Below, one piece after another: positions 45,181 through 53,125 of a DNA stretch of 64,000 nt (position 1 is the stretch's first letter; each line of letters starts with the position of its first letter). A program made the translations under genes and the position numbers. Origin of the DNA: Shinella sp. PSBB067 (GTDB taxonomy: Bacteria; Pseudomonadota; Alphaproteobacteria; Rhizobiales; Rhizobiaceae); the NCBI RefSeq assembly GCF_016839145.1, contig NZ_CP069303.1, forward strand, positions 434,001 through 498,000, read 5' to 3'. The notes under the pieces were generated by a model that saw only the letters and a program-made list of their open reading frames with translations, was not told where the DNA came from and searched no databases.

Positions 45181-46221
45181 TTAGAGGTAGAGGCCTTCGC
45201 GCAGCGAGCGCATGAGATCGATCATCTTGGCGTCGGGCTTTTCCCAGAGCAGCAGCCGGATTTCGGCGACGAGATCGCCGCGCTCGCCGTTTTCCCGCGT
45301 CAGTCCCTCGCCCTCAATGCGGATTGCCTGGTCCGAGCCCGACCAGGCCGGAACCGTCACCGTGATCGGGCCGAGCGGTCCTTCGATGGTCGTCTCGCAG
45401 CCGAGCACGGCATTCTCGATCGATATGGGCAAGTCCATCTTGAGGTCGAAGCCGTCGGGGCGGAAGCGGCCGGGCGCGATGCGCACGGTGATCACGGCAT
45501 CGCCCCGCCGCAGGTTCTCGATGCGGTGGCCGGCGTCCCTCAGGCGGATCACCTGGCCGTCGGTCGTGCCCGCGCCGATCGGCACGCGGATGGTCTGACC
45601 CTCCGGCGTCTCGATGGTCGGGCGCACCCTGTTGAGGATATCCTCGACAGTGACGGTGATGTCGGAGACGAGGTCGGGGGCCTTCTCGATCCGGGCGCGA
45701 CCGCTGCGGATGCGGCGGATGATGGCGGAGATGAGGGCGGCGCCCGGCGCGGCGTTGCGTGCCGGCACGGCGTCCTCGCCCGGCTGGTCCTCGGCCTCCT
45801 TGCGGGCCTCCTGCGCCGGTGCCGCACCGGCCTGCTGCTGGGCCTGCGCCTGCTGCTGCGCCTGCGGACGGGCCTGCTGGCCGCGGGAATCGACGCCGAA
45901 GATGCGGGCGATCATGTCCTCGGCATCCTCGCCGGATGCGCGCGGCGCCTCGGTCCTGGCCTTCCGCTCCGCCTCCCTCTGGCGCATCTGCTCCATGCGG
46001 CGAAACTCGGCCTCGCGCTGCTGGCGGTCGTAGCGGCTGCGCTTTTCCGGGTCGCGCAGGAGGTCGTAGGCGCGGCCGGCCTCGGTGAAGCGCACGGTTG
46101 CGAGCGGGTCGTCGTGATTCTGGTCGGGATGCACGGCCTTGGCCAGCGAGCGCCAGGCGGCCTTGATTTCCTCCTGGCCCGCATTTCGCTTCACGCCGAG
46201 GACCGAATAGGGATCACGCAT
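45181..46221 (-). CDS. DnaJ C-terminal domain (CbpA-like) co-chaperone
   Basis: The 346-residue protein begins with a J-domain (DPYSVLGVKRNAGQEEIKAA, HPD in KAVHPDQNHDD) and continues through a glutamine/alanine-rich linker (residues about 105-150) to the DnaJ C-terminal beta domains (APDLVSDITVTVEDILNRVR, DAVITVRIAPGRFRPDG). No zinc finger is present, as in CbpA. It would stimulate DnaK. The ATG at 46219-46221 is preferred over a GTG nine bases upstream. It lies upstream of fabI. Confidence 0.92.
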   Translation of the reverse strand: MRDPYSVLGVKRNAGQEEIKAAWRSLAKAVHPDQNHDDPLATVRFTEAGRAYDLLRDPEKRSRYDRQQREAEFRRMEQMRQREAERKARTEAPRASGEDAEDMIARIFGVDSRGQQARPQAQQQAQAQQQAGAAPAQEARKEAEDQPGEDAVPARNAAPGAALISAIIRRIRSGRARIEKAPDLVSDITVTVEDILNRVRPTIETPEGQTIRVPIGAGTTDGQVIRLRDAGHRIENLRRGDAVITVRIAPGRFRPDGFDLKMDLPISIENAVLGCETTIEGPLGPITVTVPAWSGSDQAIRIEGEGLTRENGERGDLVAEIRLLLWEKPDAKMIDLMRSLREGLYL

Positions 46222-46323
46222 AGTTTCCACCCGTTACCGTTTTACGGTCAAAGATAGCGATGAACGTCCTAATCGCCTGTTACGGATCAGGGTTGAGAAA
46301 GTGCAAACGCGCCGCGGGCGGGA

Positions 46324-46794
46324 TCAGCCCTGGCGGTCGAAGGCGAGCAGCATCCATTCCCCGGTATTGCCCATGCAGGTGCGTCCGGTGAAGCTGGCGA
46401 TGCCCTGGTAGGAATGCTTTGTCGTCACGAAATCGCGGCACGGCCGGCCGACGGAATCCTGGTTCTCGGCGATGCGGCTGATGACGCCCGCGCTGCCCGA
46501 GGCGGAATTCGCCCACGGAATGGGGCCGCCGGCGGTGCGCGTGAGATCGGCCGAGGACACGGCGTTGCGCACGGTGATCTCGTCGGTCAGTCGGTCGGCA
46601 TTGCCGTTGGACACGGTGCTGGTGCGCACCGTCTTGTCGACGTTGCTGTCGGAGGAGAACAGGTCAAGACCGCTCATGCAGCCCGAAAGCACGACGCCGG
46701 ACATCATGACGGCGACGAGCGCGAGGCTGCGCGTCCAGTTTGGCTTTGTCTCCGGTCGCGTCTTTGCTATGTCTTTCACTCCAGACTGCCTCAT
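46324..46794 (-). CDS. Outer-membrane lipoprotein of the RT0821/Lpp0805 (17-kDa antigen-like) family
   Basis: The 156-residue protein has a signal sequence ending in the lipobox LSGCMSG (Cys39), so it is a lipoprotein. The mature part includes GRPCRDFVTTKHSYQGIASFTGRTC, typical of RT0821-type surface proteins. Its role is unknown. The start may be the GTG at 46777-46779, because the n-region from the upstream ATG is long. It diverges from pdxH with 30 bp between them. Confidence 0.85.
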   Translation of the reverse strand: MRQSGVKDIAKTRPETKPNWTRSLALVAVMMSGVVLSGCMSGLDLFSSDSNVDKTVRTSTVSNGNADRLTDEITVRNAVSSADLTRTAGGPIPWANSASGSAGVISRIAENQDSVGRPCRDFVTTKHSYQGIASFTGRTCMGNTGEWMLLAFDRQG

Positions 46795-46824
46795 ACAGCT
46801 AGATAGATCGGCATTGATTCAAAT

Positions 46825-47445
46825 ATGAGCGAGAATGCGTTAACAAGCGGTGACTTCACCGAGGAAAACGAACCCTACGCCCTGTTCGGCGCGTGGCTGG
46901 CGGAGGCGGGCAGGACGGAGCCGAACGACGCCAACGCGCTGGCGCTCGCCACCGTCGACGAGACGGGCCTGCCGAACGTCCGCATGGTCCTGCTCAAGGG
47001 CTTCGACGAGCGGGGCTTCGTCTTCTACACGAATTTCGAGAGCCGCAAGGGCGTGGAGATCCTCGGCGCCCGCAAGGCGGCCATGTGCTTCCACTGGAAA
47101 TCGCTGCGCCGCCAGGTGCGCATTCGCGGCGACATCGAGATCGTGACGGATGCCGAGGCCGACGAATACTATGCCTCGCGCCCGCGCGGCAGCCGCATCG
47201 GCGCCTGGGCCTCCAAGCAGTCGCGCCCGCTGGAAAGCCGCTTCGCGCTGGAAAAGGCCGTCGCCGAATATACCGCGCGCTACGCCATCGGCGACATTCC
47301 CCGCCCGGCCCACTGGTCCGGCTTTCGCCTGAAGCCCGTCTCCATCGAATTCTGGCACGACCGCCCCTTCCGCCTGCACGACCGCGTCGAATTCCGCCGC
47401 GCGGAAGATGGCAAGGGCTGGACGAAGGTGCGGATGTATCCGTGA
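46825..47445 (+). CDS. pdxH: Pyridoxamine 5'-phosphate oxidase
   Basis: The 206-residue flavoenzyme converts pyridoxine or pyridoxamine 5'-phosphate to pyridoxal 5'-phosphate. Conserved regions are [41 protein letters not shown] and the C-terminal [27 protein letters not shown]. The stop codon overlaps the start of the next gene (GTGA), so they are coupled. dxs makes the precursor carbon for the same vitamin. Confidence 0.96.
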   Translation: MSENALTSGDFTEENEPYALFGAWLAEAGRTEPNDANALALATVDETGLPNVRMVLLKGFDERGFVFYTNFESRKGVEILGARKAAMCFHWKSLRRQVRIRGDIEIVTDAEADEYYASRPRGSRIGAWASKQSRPLESRFALEKAVAEYTARYAIGDIPRPAHWSGFRLKPVSIEFWHDRPFRLHDRVEFRRAEDGKGWTKVRMYP

Positions 47446-47828
47446 GCGATCAAGGCGGCGCGAGTGCAGAGGAAGTTCTCGGCCACTACGAGGCGCTGAT
47501 CAACCGGCACGATTTCGATCTTCTCGTGCCGCTGATCGCGCAAGACGCCGTCTTCTGGTTCAATGATGGCTCCCATTCCGGTGTTGGCGAAATCCGCCAG
47601 GCCTTCGAAGAGACTTGGGCGAAGTTTCCGCTCGAACGTTACTGGCTGGAAGACAGGCGCTGGCTTGCCAAAGGCGAGGGGGCCGCCGGCTGCACCTATC
47701 ACTTCTGCTGGCAGGCGAGCAAGGACGGTAAACTCGTGTCAGGCGGTGGTCGCGGTACGACGCTGTTGCGGCAGGACGCCGGCATCTGGCGCATCGTGCA
47801 CGAGCATCTCAGCCAGTTTCCCCGTTGA
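47442..47828 (+). CDS. NTF2-like (SnoaL-type) protein
   Basis: The 128-residue protein, starting at a GTG that overlaps the pdxH stop by four bases, has the NTF2-like alpha+beta fold sequence: [28 protein letters not shown] and [17 protein letters not shown]. Such proteins bind small ligands or act as isomerases, but no catalytic residues can be named. The coupling to pdxH may be accidental or recent. Confidence 0.8.
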   Translation: MSDQGGASAEEVLGHYEALINRHDFDLLVPLIAQDAVFWFNDGSHSGVGEIRQAFEETWAKFPLERYWLEDRRWLAKGEGAAGCTYHFCWQASKDGKLVSGGGRGTTLLRQDAGIWRIVHEHLSQFPR

Positions 47829-47832
47829 GGGA

Positions 47833-48888
47833 TCAGCGCCGCATCAGCTTGAAAGGAATGCCGGACGCCAAGGCTCCGACATATTTCGGCTTCTGGTAAA
47901 GCCCGTTCAGCGAGATGCGGGGAAGGGCGGTCGGCGTGTCGAAGGAGCGCGGGGATAGCGTGCCGGGCTCGGTCGTCACGGCGGCGCGGAAGCCGAGGTC
48001 GCGGGCGAGGCGGTATTCGCGCGGCGATGCGGCGGCGCGGTCGCCATAGGGATAGGCGAAGGTTTCCGGGCGCTGGCCGGTGATGGCGGCGATGCGCTCG
48101 GCCGACTGGTCCATCTCGAAGCGCGCGTCCTCCTCGTCGAGGCGCGAAAGCGCCCGGTGGCTCACCGTGTGGGCGCCGATCGAGGCGAGGGGGTTGAGCA
48201 CGAGGCTTTTCAGTTCCGGCTCGCGCATGACAAGCCGTTCGGTGATCATCAGCGGGTCGATGCCGTGTGCGCTCGCCGCCGCGTCGAGCCGCTCGACGGC
48301 TGCGGCCTCGTCGGCCTCCACCTGGATGAACCGCGCGAAGCGGGCGTACGCCGCCTGCTTCTGGAAGGGCGTGGCGAGCGGCATGGTGACCGGGCCCGAG
48401 CCGAAGTCGAATTCGAGATGCGGGACGGCGCGCAGCAGCTCCGTCAGCGTTTCCCACCAGATGCCGTGCGTCTTGCCGGAAAGGCCCGGCGCGACGAAGA
48501 CGGTGAACGGCACCTTGTGCCGGGTGAAGACCGGCTGGGCATGCACCGCATTGTTGCGATAGCCGTCGTCGAGCGTGAAGGTGGCGAAGCGTTCGCCGGG
48601 CCGGGCGATGGCAAGGCGCGCGGCAAGGTCGGCGAGCGCCACGAACTGGTAGCCTTCCTCCTGGAGGTGCTCGATGGCGGCCTCCAGGAATTCCGGCGTG
48701 ATCTCCAGATGCGCATTGGGATCGAAGGCCTGCGGCACCTTGGGCCGCACATGATGCAGCGTGAAGATCGCGCCCACGCCGCGCGCCGAGGCCATCAGCC
48801 CGACGCGTTCCGCCAGATGCGCGAACTCCAGCCCGCCGGTGATCACGGCGCGCTTCAGTCCCTGTCGCATGACGCTGCGGATCGGCAT
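47833..48888 (-). CDS. Polysaccharide deacetylase family protein
   Basis: The 351-residue protein (358 if an upstream ATG at 48909 is used) carries the NodB-homology domain: GVGAIFTLHHVRPKVPQ, the metal-binding ATFTLDDGYRNNAVHAQP and the later HTVSHRALSRL. It would remove acetyl groups from a cell-surface polysaccharide. I choose the ATG at 48886-48888 because GGGAGGA lies upstream of it, though at a long spacing. It converges with the NTF2-like gene. Confidence 0.87.
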   Translation of the reverse strand: MPIRSVMRQGLKRAVITGGLEFAHLAERVGLMASARGVGAIFTLHHVRPKVPQAFDPNAHLEITPEFLEAAIEHLQEEGYQFVALADLAARLAIARPGERFATFTLDDGYRNNAVHAQPVFTRHKVPFTVFVAPGLSGKTHGIWWETLTELLRAVPHLEFDFGSGPVTMPLATPFQKQAAYARFARFIQVEADEAAAVERLDAAASAHGIDPLMITERLVMREPELKSLVLNPLASIGAHTVSHRALSRLDEEDARFEMDQSAERIAAITGQRPETFAYPYGDRAAASPREYRLARDLGFRAAVTTEPGTLSPRSFDTPTALPRISLNGLYQKPKYVGALASGIPFKLMRR

Positions 48889-48924
48889 GTCGGCTTCGTC
48901 CTCCCTCATCGTGTCTGGCGGTGT

Positions 48925-49053
48925 TTATCGCACCTCGTCGGTATCCGAGTGGTTAACAACGGCTTTCCTGTGACGCGGCGGCGTCGGCCGGCCGGACTGG
49001 AAGGTGAGGATACGGATGACCTCCATGAAGATGGTCGTGAGATCGGCGAGCAT
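48925..49053 (-). CDS. Small protein of 42 residues facing the LysR gene
   Basis: The ATG at 49051-49053 is preceded by a perfect GGAGGA (49061-49066) seven bases away. The product has a hydrophobic N-terminal half (MLADLTTIFMEVIRILTF) and a basic, proline-rich tail (GRPTPPRHRKAV). I do not recognise it. It diverges from the LysR gene with 103 bp between the starts, the usual layout of a regulator and its target, so control by that regulator is possible (inference). Confidence 0.5.
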   Translation of the reverse strand: MLADLTTIFMEVIRILTFQSGRPTPPRHRKAVVNHSDTDEVR

Positions 49054-49156
49054 GTTTCGGTCCTCCATGCGTGTCGCGTGGCATGGATTGTCGGCCCGCT
49101 TGCCTCCGGTCCTCAAACGAGTTTATCGTCGACTTCGAATGACTTGAGGTTATGTG

Positions 49157-50044
49157 ATGAAGCGTGGACGGTTGCCGCTGACGGCGCTGAGGAGTTTCGA
49201 GGCGGCGGGCCGGCTCGGCAGCTTCACGCTGGCCGCCGATGAACTCGCGGTCTCGCAGGCCGCCGTCAGCCGCCAGGTCAGGGAACTGGAGGCCGACCTC
49301 GGCAAGCCGCTCTTCGAGCGGCGCCACCGCAGCGTGCGCCTGACGCCGGCCGGCCGGGCGCTGCTCGCCGTGCTGTCGCGCGCCTTCGACGCCATCGACG
49401 GCAGTCTTTCGGAAATCCGCGGCCGGCGCGGCGGCGGGCTCCTGGAAATCAGCGCGGAACCGTCCTTCGCCGCCTGCTGGCTGGTGCCGCATCTCGACGG
49501 TTTCCGCAGCGCGCATCCGCAGATCGACGTCGCGGTCGATTCGGACATGCGGCTGATCGAGTTCCGCACGCACGAGGCCGAGATCGCCGTGCGGCACGGC
49601 ATGGATGCGAAAGCCTGGCCGCGCACCGAGGTCGACCATCTGATCGACGTGGACCTGGTGCCGGTGATCGCCCCCGGCCTTCTTGCCAACGGTCCGCCCG
49701 TGAACGCGCCGGCCGACCTGCTCTTCCATACCCTGCTGCACGAGGAGAACCGCAGCGTCTGGGAGCGCTGGTTCGCCGCCGCCGGCCTGCCGGATGCCCC
49801 GCTCGGCCGTGCACAGATCTTTGCCGAGGGAAATCTGGTGCTGCAGGCCGCGCTGCGCGGCCATGGCGTCGCGCTGGTCGACAGCTTCCTCGCCGCCGAG
49901 GACATCGCCGCCGGCCGCCTGGTCCAGCCCTTCGACCTGTCGATCCGCCACGGCGCCTACTGGCTGGTGGCACGCAGCTTCAAGCGCCTCTCGCCGGAGG
50001 CCCGCGCCTTCCGCGACTGGCTGCTGCGGCGGATCGAAGCCTGA
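49157..50044 (+). CDS. LysR-family transcriptional regulator (GcvA-like)
   Basis: The 295-residue regulator has an N-terminal winged helix (LRSFEAAGRLGSFTLAADEL, recognition helix VSQAAVSRQVRELEADLG) and a periplasmic-binding-type effector domain (residues about 90-295). The inducer is unknown. An ATG at 49157 is chosen over a GTG three bases upstream; GAGGT lies six bases before it. Inverted CCTCAA and TTGAGG sequences in the intergenic space are candidate binding-site parts. Confidence 0.9.
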   Translation: MKRGRLPLTALRSFEAAGRLGSFTLAADELAVSQAAVSRQVRELEADLGKPLFERRHRSVRLTPAGRALLAVLSRAFDAIDGSLSEIRGRRGGGLLEISAEPSFAACWLVPHLDGFRSAHPQIDVAVDSDMRLIEFRTHEAEIAVRHGMDAKAWPRTEVDHLIDVDLVPVIAPGLLANGPPVNAPADLLFHTLLHEENRSVWERWFAAAGLPDAPLGRAQIFAEGNLVLQAALRGHGVALVDSFLAAEDIAAGRLVQPFDLSIRHGAYWLVARSFKRLSPEARAFRDWLLRRIEA

Positions 50045-50047
50045 AAA

Positions 50048-51463
50048 TCAGGCCTTCGTGCCGCCGACGGTGATCTGGTCCATGCGCAGATGCGGCTGGC
50101 CGACGCCGACCGGCACCCACTGGCCGGCCTTGCCGCAATTGCCGATGCCGGTATCGAGCTTCGTGTCGTTGCCGATCATCGAGACGCGGCGCATGGCGTC
50201 CGGCCCGTTGCCGATCAGCATGGCGCCCTTGACCGGCGCCGTGACCTTGCCGTTCTCGATGAGATAGGCCTCGGTGCAGCCGAAGACGAACTTGCCCGAA
50301 GTGATGTCCACCTGCCCGCCGCCGAAGGAGACGGCGTAGAGGCCGTTCTTCACCGAGGCGATGATTTCCTCCGGCGTCCTGTCGCCGGACAGCATGTAGG
50401 TGTTCGTCATGCGCGGCATCGGGCGGTGGGAATAGCCCTGGCGGCGGCCGTTGCCGGTCGCCTTCATGCCCATGAGGCGGGCATTCTGCCGGTCCTGCAT
50501 GTAGCCGACCAGCTTTCCGTCCTCGATCAGCACGTTATAGGCAGACGGCGTGCCCTCGTCGTCGACGGTGATCGAGCCGCGGCGGTTGTCGATGGTGCCG
50601 TCGTCGACGACGGTGACGCCCCTGGCCGCAACCTGCTCGCCCATCAGCCCGGCAAAGGCCGAGGTCTTCTTGCGGTTGAAGTCGCCCTCGAGCCCGTGGC
50701 CGACGGCCTCGTGCAGCATCACGCCCGGCCAGCCGTTGGAGAGAACCACGTCCATCGTGCCCGCCGGCGCCTCGACGGCTTCGAGATTGATGAGCGCCTG
50801 GCGTAGCGCCTCGTCGGCGCCCGTGCGCCAGCTTTCGCCGGTGAGGAAGGCATCGAAGGTCGTGCGCCCGCCGATGCCGTAGCTGCCGGTCTCCTGGCGG
50901 TCGCCCTCGCCGACGACGACGGAAATGTTGACGCGGGTCATCGGGCGGACGTCCGTGACGCGGTGGCCGTCGGCGCGCAGGATGTTGACGACCTGCCAGC
51001 TCGCGGCGATCGACGCCGTCACCTGTCGCACCTTCGCGTCCTTGCCGCGCAGATAGGCATCGATCTCGGTCAGCAGCGCCACCTTCTGCTCGAAGGTCGG
51101 CGAGCCGATCGGATTGTCCTCCGTATAGAGCCGTCGATTGGTGCCGACGGGCGCGTCGGCATAATCGCCGGAATAGCCGCGCGTCACCGCGCCGGCCGCA
51201 TCCGCCGCCCGCTTCAGCGCCGAAAGCGTCATCTCGCCCGAATGGGCGTAGCCGACCGCCTCGCCCGCGACGGCCCGCAGGCCGAAGCCCTGGTCGGTGT
51301 TGAAGCTCCCGCCCTTCAGGCGCCCGTTGTCGAAGGACAGCGACTCGGCCTGCGCATGTTCGAGGAACAGTTCGCCATCGTCCGCCCCCTTCAGCGTCTC
51401 CCGCAGCACCGCCTGAACGGACGCCTCGTCGGCATCGAAGAGGGAAAGAAGGTCGGTGTTCAT
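50048..51463 (-). CDS. tldD: Metalloprotease TldD
   Basis: The 471-residue TldD forms a heterodimeric peptidase with TldE/PmbA that trims unfolded peptides and antitoxins. The zinc motif is VMLHEAVGHGLEGDFNRK, and the C-terminal VFGCTEAYLIENGKVTAPVKG is typical. tldE is not in the window. The gene is leftward; the MazE-MazF pair is divergent from it. TldD has been linked to CcdA antitoxin processing in E. coli, but no such link can be shown here. Confidence 0.95.
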   Translation of the reverse strand: MNTDLLSLFDADEASVQAVLRETLKGADDGELFLEHAQAESLSFDNGRLKGGSFNTDQGFGLRAVAGEAVGYAHSGEMTLSALKRAADAAGAVTRGYSGDYADAPVGTNRRLYTEDNPIGSPTFEQKVALLTEIDAYLRGKDAKVRQVTASIAASWQVVNILRADGHRVTDVRPMTRVNISVVVGEGDRQETGSYGIGGRTTFDAFLTGESWRTGADEALRQALINLEAVEAPAGTMDVVLSNGWPGVMLHEAVGHGLEGDFNRKKTSAFAGLMGEQVAARGVTVVDDGTIDNRRGSITVDDEGTPSAYNVLIEDGKLVGYMQDRQNARLMGMKATGNGRRQGYSHRPMPRMTNTYMLSGDRTPEEIIASVKNGLYAVSFGGGQVDITSGKFVFGCTEAYLIENGKVTAPVKGAMLIGNGPDAMRRVSMIGNDTKLDTGIGNCGKAGQWVPVGVGQPHLRMDQITVGGTKA

Positions 51464-51587
51464 GGGCGGCTCCGCAGAAGGGGTGGAACGTCTCCGCGTC
51501 TATGGAGCGGCACGTCCGGTCAGGTATCCCTCATGTAGAGACGGCGGGAGAGGTCGGCAAGTTTGTACTTCGCCATAGCCGTAAAAC

Positions 51588-51625
51588 TTGACATCCTCTG
51601 CTCGGTGGGTCATGTTACATGTAAC
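51588..51625 (+). promoter_or_regulatory. Promoter and perfect operator palindrome of the MazE-MazF operon
   Basis: A TTGACA (51588-51593) is followed after 17 bases by a weak -10 (CATGTT, 51611-51616). The perfect 12-bp palindrome GTTACATGTAAC (51614-51625) covers the end of the -10 and the start region, 18 bp before the antitoxin ATG at 51644. The position suits autorepression by the MazE-MazF complex. AAAGGG is the ribosome site. Confidence 0.65.
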
Positions 51626-51643
51626 GATATAAAGGGTGCGACA

Positions 51644-51865
51644 ATGGCCAAGGCGGTAAGCGAAAGAGTGCAGAAGCGCCGCAACGCGCTGCGGGCGAAC
51701 GGCCTGCGGCCCGTGCAGATGTGGCTGCCCGACACGCGTCGTATCGGCTTTGCGGAGGAGTGCGTCCGGCAGGCCAGGAAGATTGCTGTCGCCGAGACGG
51801 ACGACCGCGACCTCGATCGCTTCCTGGATGCGGCCTTCCTCGATCTCGTGGGCTCCGATACGTGA
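51644..51865 (+). CDS. MazE-type antitoxin (DUF3018 family)
   Basis: The 73-residue protein has the DUF3018 antitoxin sequence KRRNALRANGLRPVQMWLPDTRR, followed by a helical tail rich in acidic residues (AETDDRDLDRFLDAAF) that would bind the toxin. The first part resembles the DNA-binding region. The stop codon overlaps the toxin start by four bases (GTGA). Confidence 0.9.
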   Translation: MAKAVSERVQKRRNALRANGLRPVQMWLPDTRRIGFAEECVRQARKIAVAETDDRDLDRFLDAAFLDLVGSDT

Positions 51866-52185
51866 AACGCGGCGATTTCGTCATCGTCGCGATCCAGGGC
51901 GATTTCGGCAAGCCACGCCCGGCGCTGGTCATTCAGTCGGACCTGTTTTCCGAAGCGGCGACAGTAACGGTCCTGATGGTCTCCAGCACTCTTCAGGATG
52001 CGCCCCTGCTGCGCATTCCCGTCGAACCGAGTGTGGGCAACGGCCTCGGCAAGTCGTCCCAGATCATGGTCGACAAGGCCATGACGATCCGGCGCGACAA
52101 GATCGGCAAGGTCATCGGTACGCTCGACACCGAGACGATGGCGTCGGTCACGCGCAGCCTTGCCCTTTTCCTGGGATTTGCCTGA
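51862..52185 (+). CDS. MazF/PemK-type mRNA interferase toxin
   Basis: A 107-residue PemK/MazF toxin starting at a GTG. The MazF fold signatures are KRGDFVIVAIQGDFGKPRPALVIQSD and KSSQIMVDKAMTIRRDKIG. MazF toxins cut mRNA at short sequences when free of MazE. The pair is placed between tldD and ialB, and ends 4 bp before ialB. Confidence 0.92.
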   Translation: MKRGDFVIVAIQGDFGKPRPALVIQSDLFSEAATVTVLMVSSTLQDAPLLRIPVEPSVGNGLGKSSQIMVDKAMTIRRDKIGKVIGTLDTETMASVTRSLALFLGFA

Positions 52186-52189
52186 ACGG

Positions 52190-52720
52190 TTACGGCAGCG
52201 CGTCGTAGCCTTCGCCGAAGCCCTTGAGGTCGACGGGGATGCCGATGCCTTCCTCCGGCGACTGGAACACGATGAAGGTGGCCGTCGCGCCGGAGCGGAA
52301 GGTCTTCAGGAGTTCGTCTTCCAGCACCACTTCGGCGTAGCAGCCGTCGGAGAAGCAGCGCACGAAATAGGCGCGGCCGATGTCCTTGCCGTCGACATTG
52401 AGGCCGAGGCCGTTCGGCAAAAGGACGCCGAGCGGGGCGAGCACGCGCAGGATCTTCGCCTTGCGGTCGGCGGTCTTGAGCACGACGACGGAGAGGCCGA
52501 GCTCGGGCCGGTCCTCGGCAAGCACGTTCTGCATCAGCGCGCATTGCTCGCTGGAGGCCCCGGCCGGCTGGTCGCAGACGATCGACCAGGCGCCATGGTT
52601 CGATTTCACCGTGCCGGGCTGCTGGGCCGCCGCGACGGACGGGAGCGCTGCGGCGCCGAGCCCCAGAACGGCAAGTCCAAATGCCGTCCGGGACAGCCGG
52701 GAAAGGGAAGCAAAACCCAT
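52190..52720 (-). CDS. Invasion-associated locus B (IalB) family protein
   Basis: The 176-residue exported protein has a signal peptide (FGLAVLGLGAAALPSVAAA) and an IalB domain: GAWSIVCDQPAGASSEQCALMQ, GRAYFVRCFSDGCYAEVVL. Four cysteines probably form two disulfides. The domain, first known from Bartonella, is common in Rhizobiales and not linked to virulence in general. It faces the cox operon. Confidence 0.9.
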   Translation of the reverse strand: MGFASLSRLSRTAFGLAVLGLGAAALPSVAAAQQPGTVKSNHGAWSIVCDQPAGASSEQCALMQNVLAEDRPELGLSVVVLKTADRKAKILRVLAPLGVLLPNGLGLNVDGKDIGRAYFVRCFSDGCYAEVVLEDELLKTFRSGATATFIVFQSPEEGIGIPVDLKGFGEGYDALP

Positions 52721-53125
52721 GGAAACCTCGGAATCTCGAATCAGTCGCGGTATCTTTGAATAGGCGGCGGCGAAATGAAAAGCCCCGAGCGCTCATTTCC
52801 AATTGTTTGAAGGCGGAAATTGGACGGCGGACGGACCGATGCGGCCATGTCCGTTATATAAAGTGCAGGCCATGCGCATGCCCCGCGTGCGGCCGCGCAC
52901 GGGCAGGGGCATTGCGGCTCGCCGCGGCCAAACCTTTCATGGTATAGGCAATTATGAAGAAACTGTGGGGAGGGCCCCCATGCTTTTGCGTTTGCGCAAA
53001 AATGCCGCACGGGGTGTCCCCCATGGCTGTTGCGGCGAGCATGAAACTATGATTTTAAGCACTCAGTATAGCAGGGATTCTGCGCATCTGTTTGATCCCG
53101 ATCAAACACCTTGGGGAGATACGTT
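52721..53125. other. 405-bp gene-free stretch between ialB and coxB
   Basis: No protein of normal length fits. The stretch holds a 7-bp hairpin (TTTTGCG/CGCAAAA, 52984-53001), a 32-codon frame at 52955-53053 with three closely spaced cysteines, a possible -10 TATAGC at 53067-53072, and the FNR/FixK-type box at 53092-53105. A further TTATATAA at about 52855 could serve as another -10. It therefore probably carries the promoter and leader of the cytochrome oxidase operon and the promoter of ialB. Confidence 0.6.
53092..53105. promoter_or_regulatory. FNR/FixK-type box upstream of coxB
   Basis: TTGATCCCGATCAA is a perfect match to the TTGAT-N4-ATCAA consensus of the FNR/FixK/FnrN family. It is centred 27 bp before the coxB start codon and about 30 bp after the best candidate -10 (53067-53072). 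This is too far downstream for activation at -41.5 and fits repression of the aa3 oxidase at low oxygen. Confidence 0.65.

Noticed and set aside
52741..53010. 89-residue leftward frame upstream of coxB
   Set aside because: No ribosome site, no domain, and it overlaps the regulatory region and hairpin of the cox operon.
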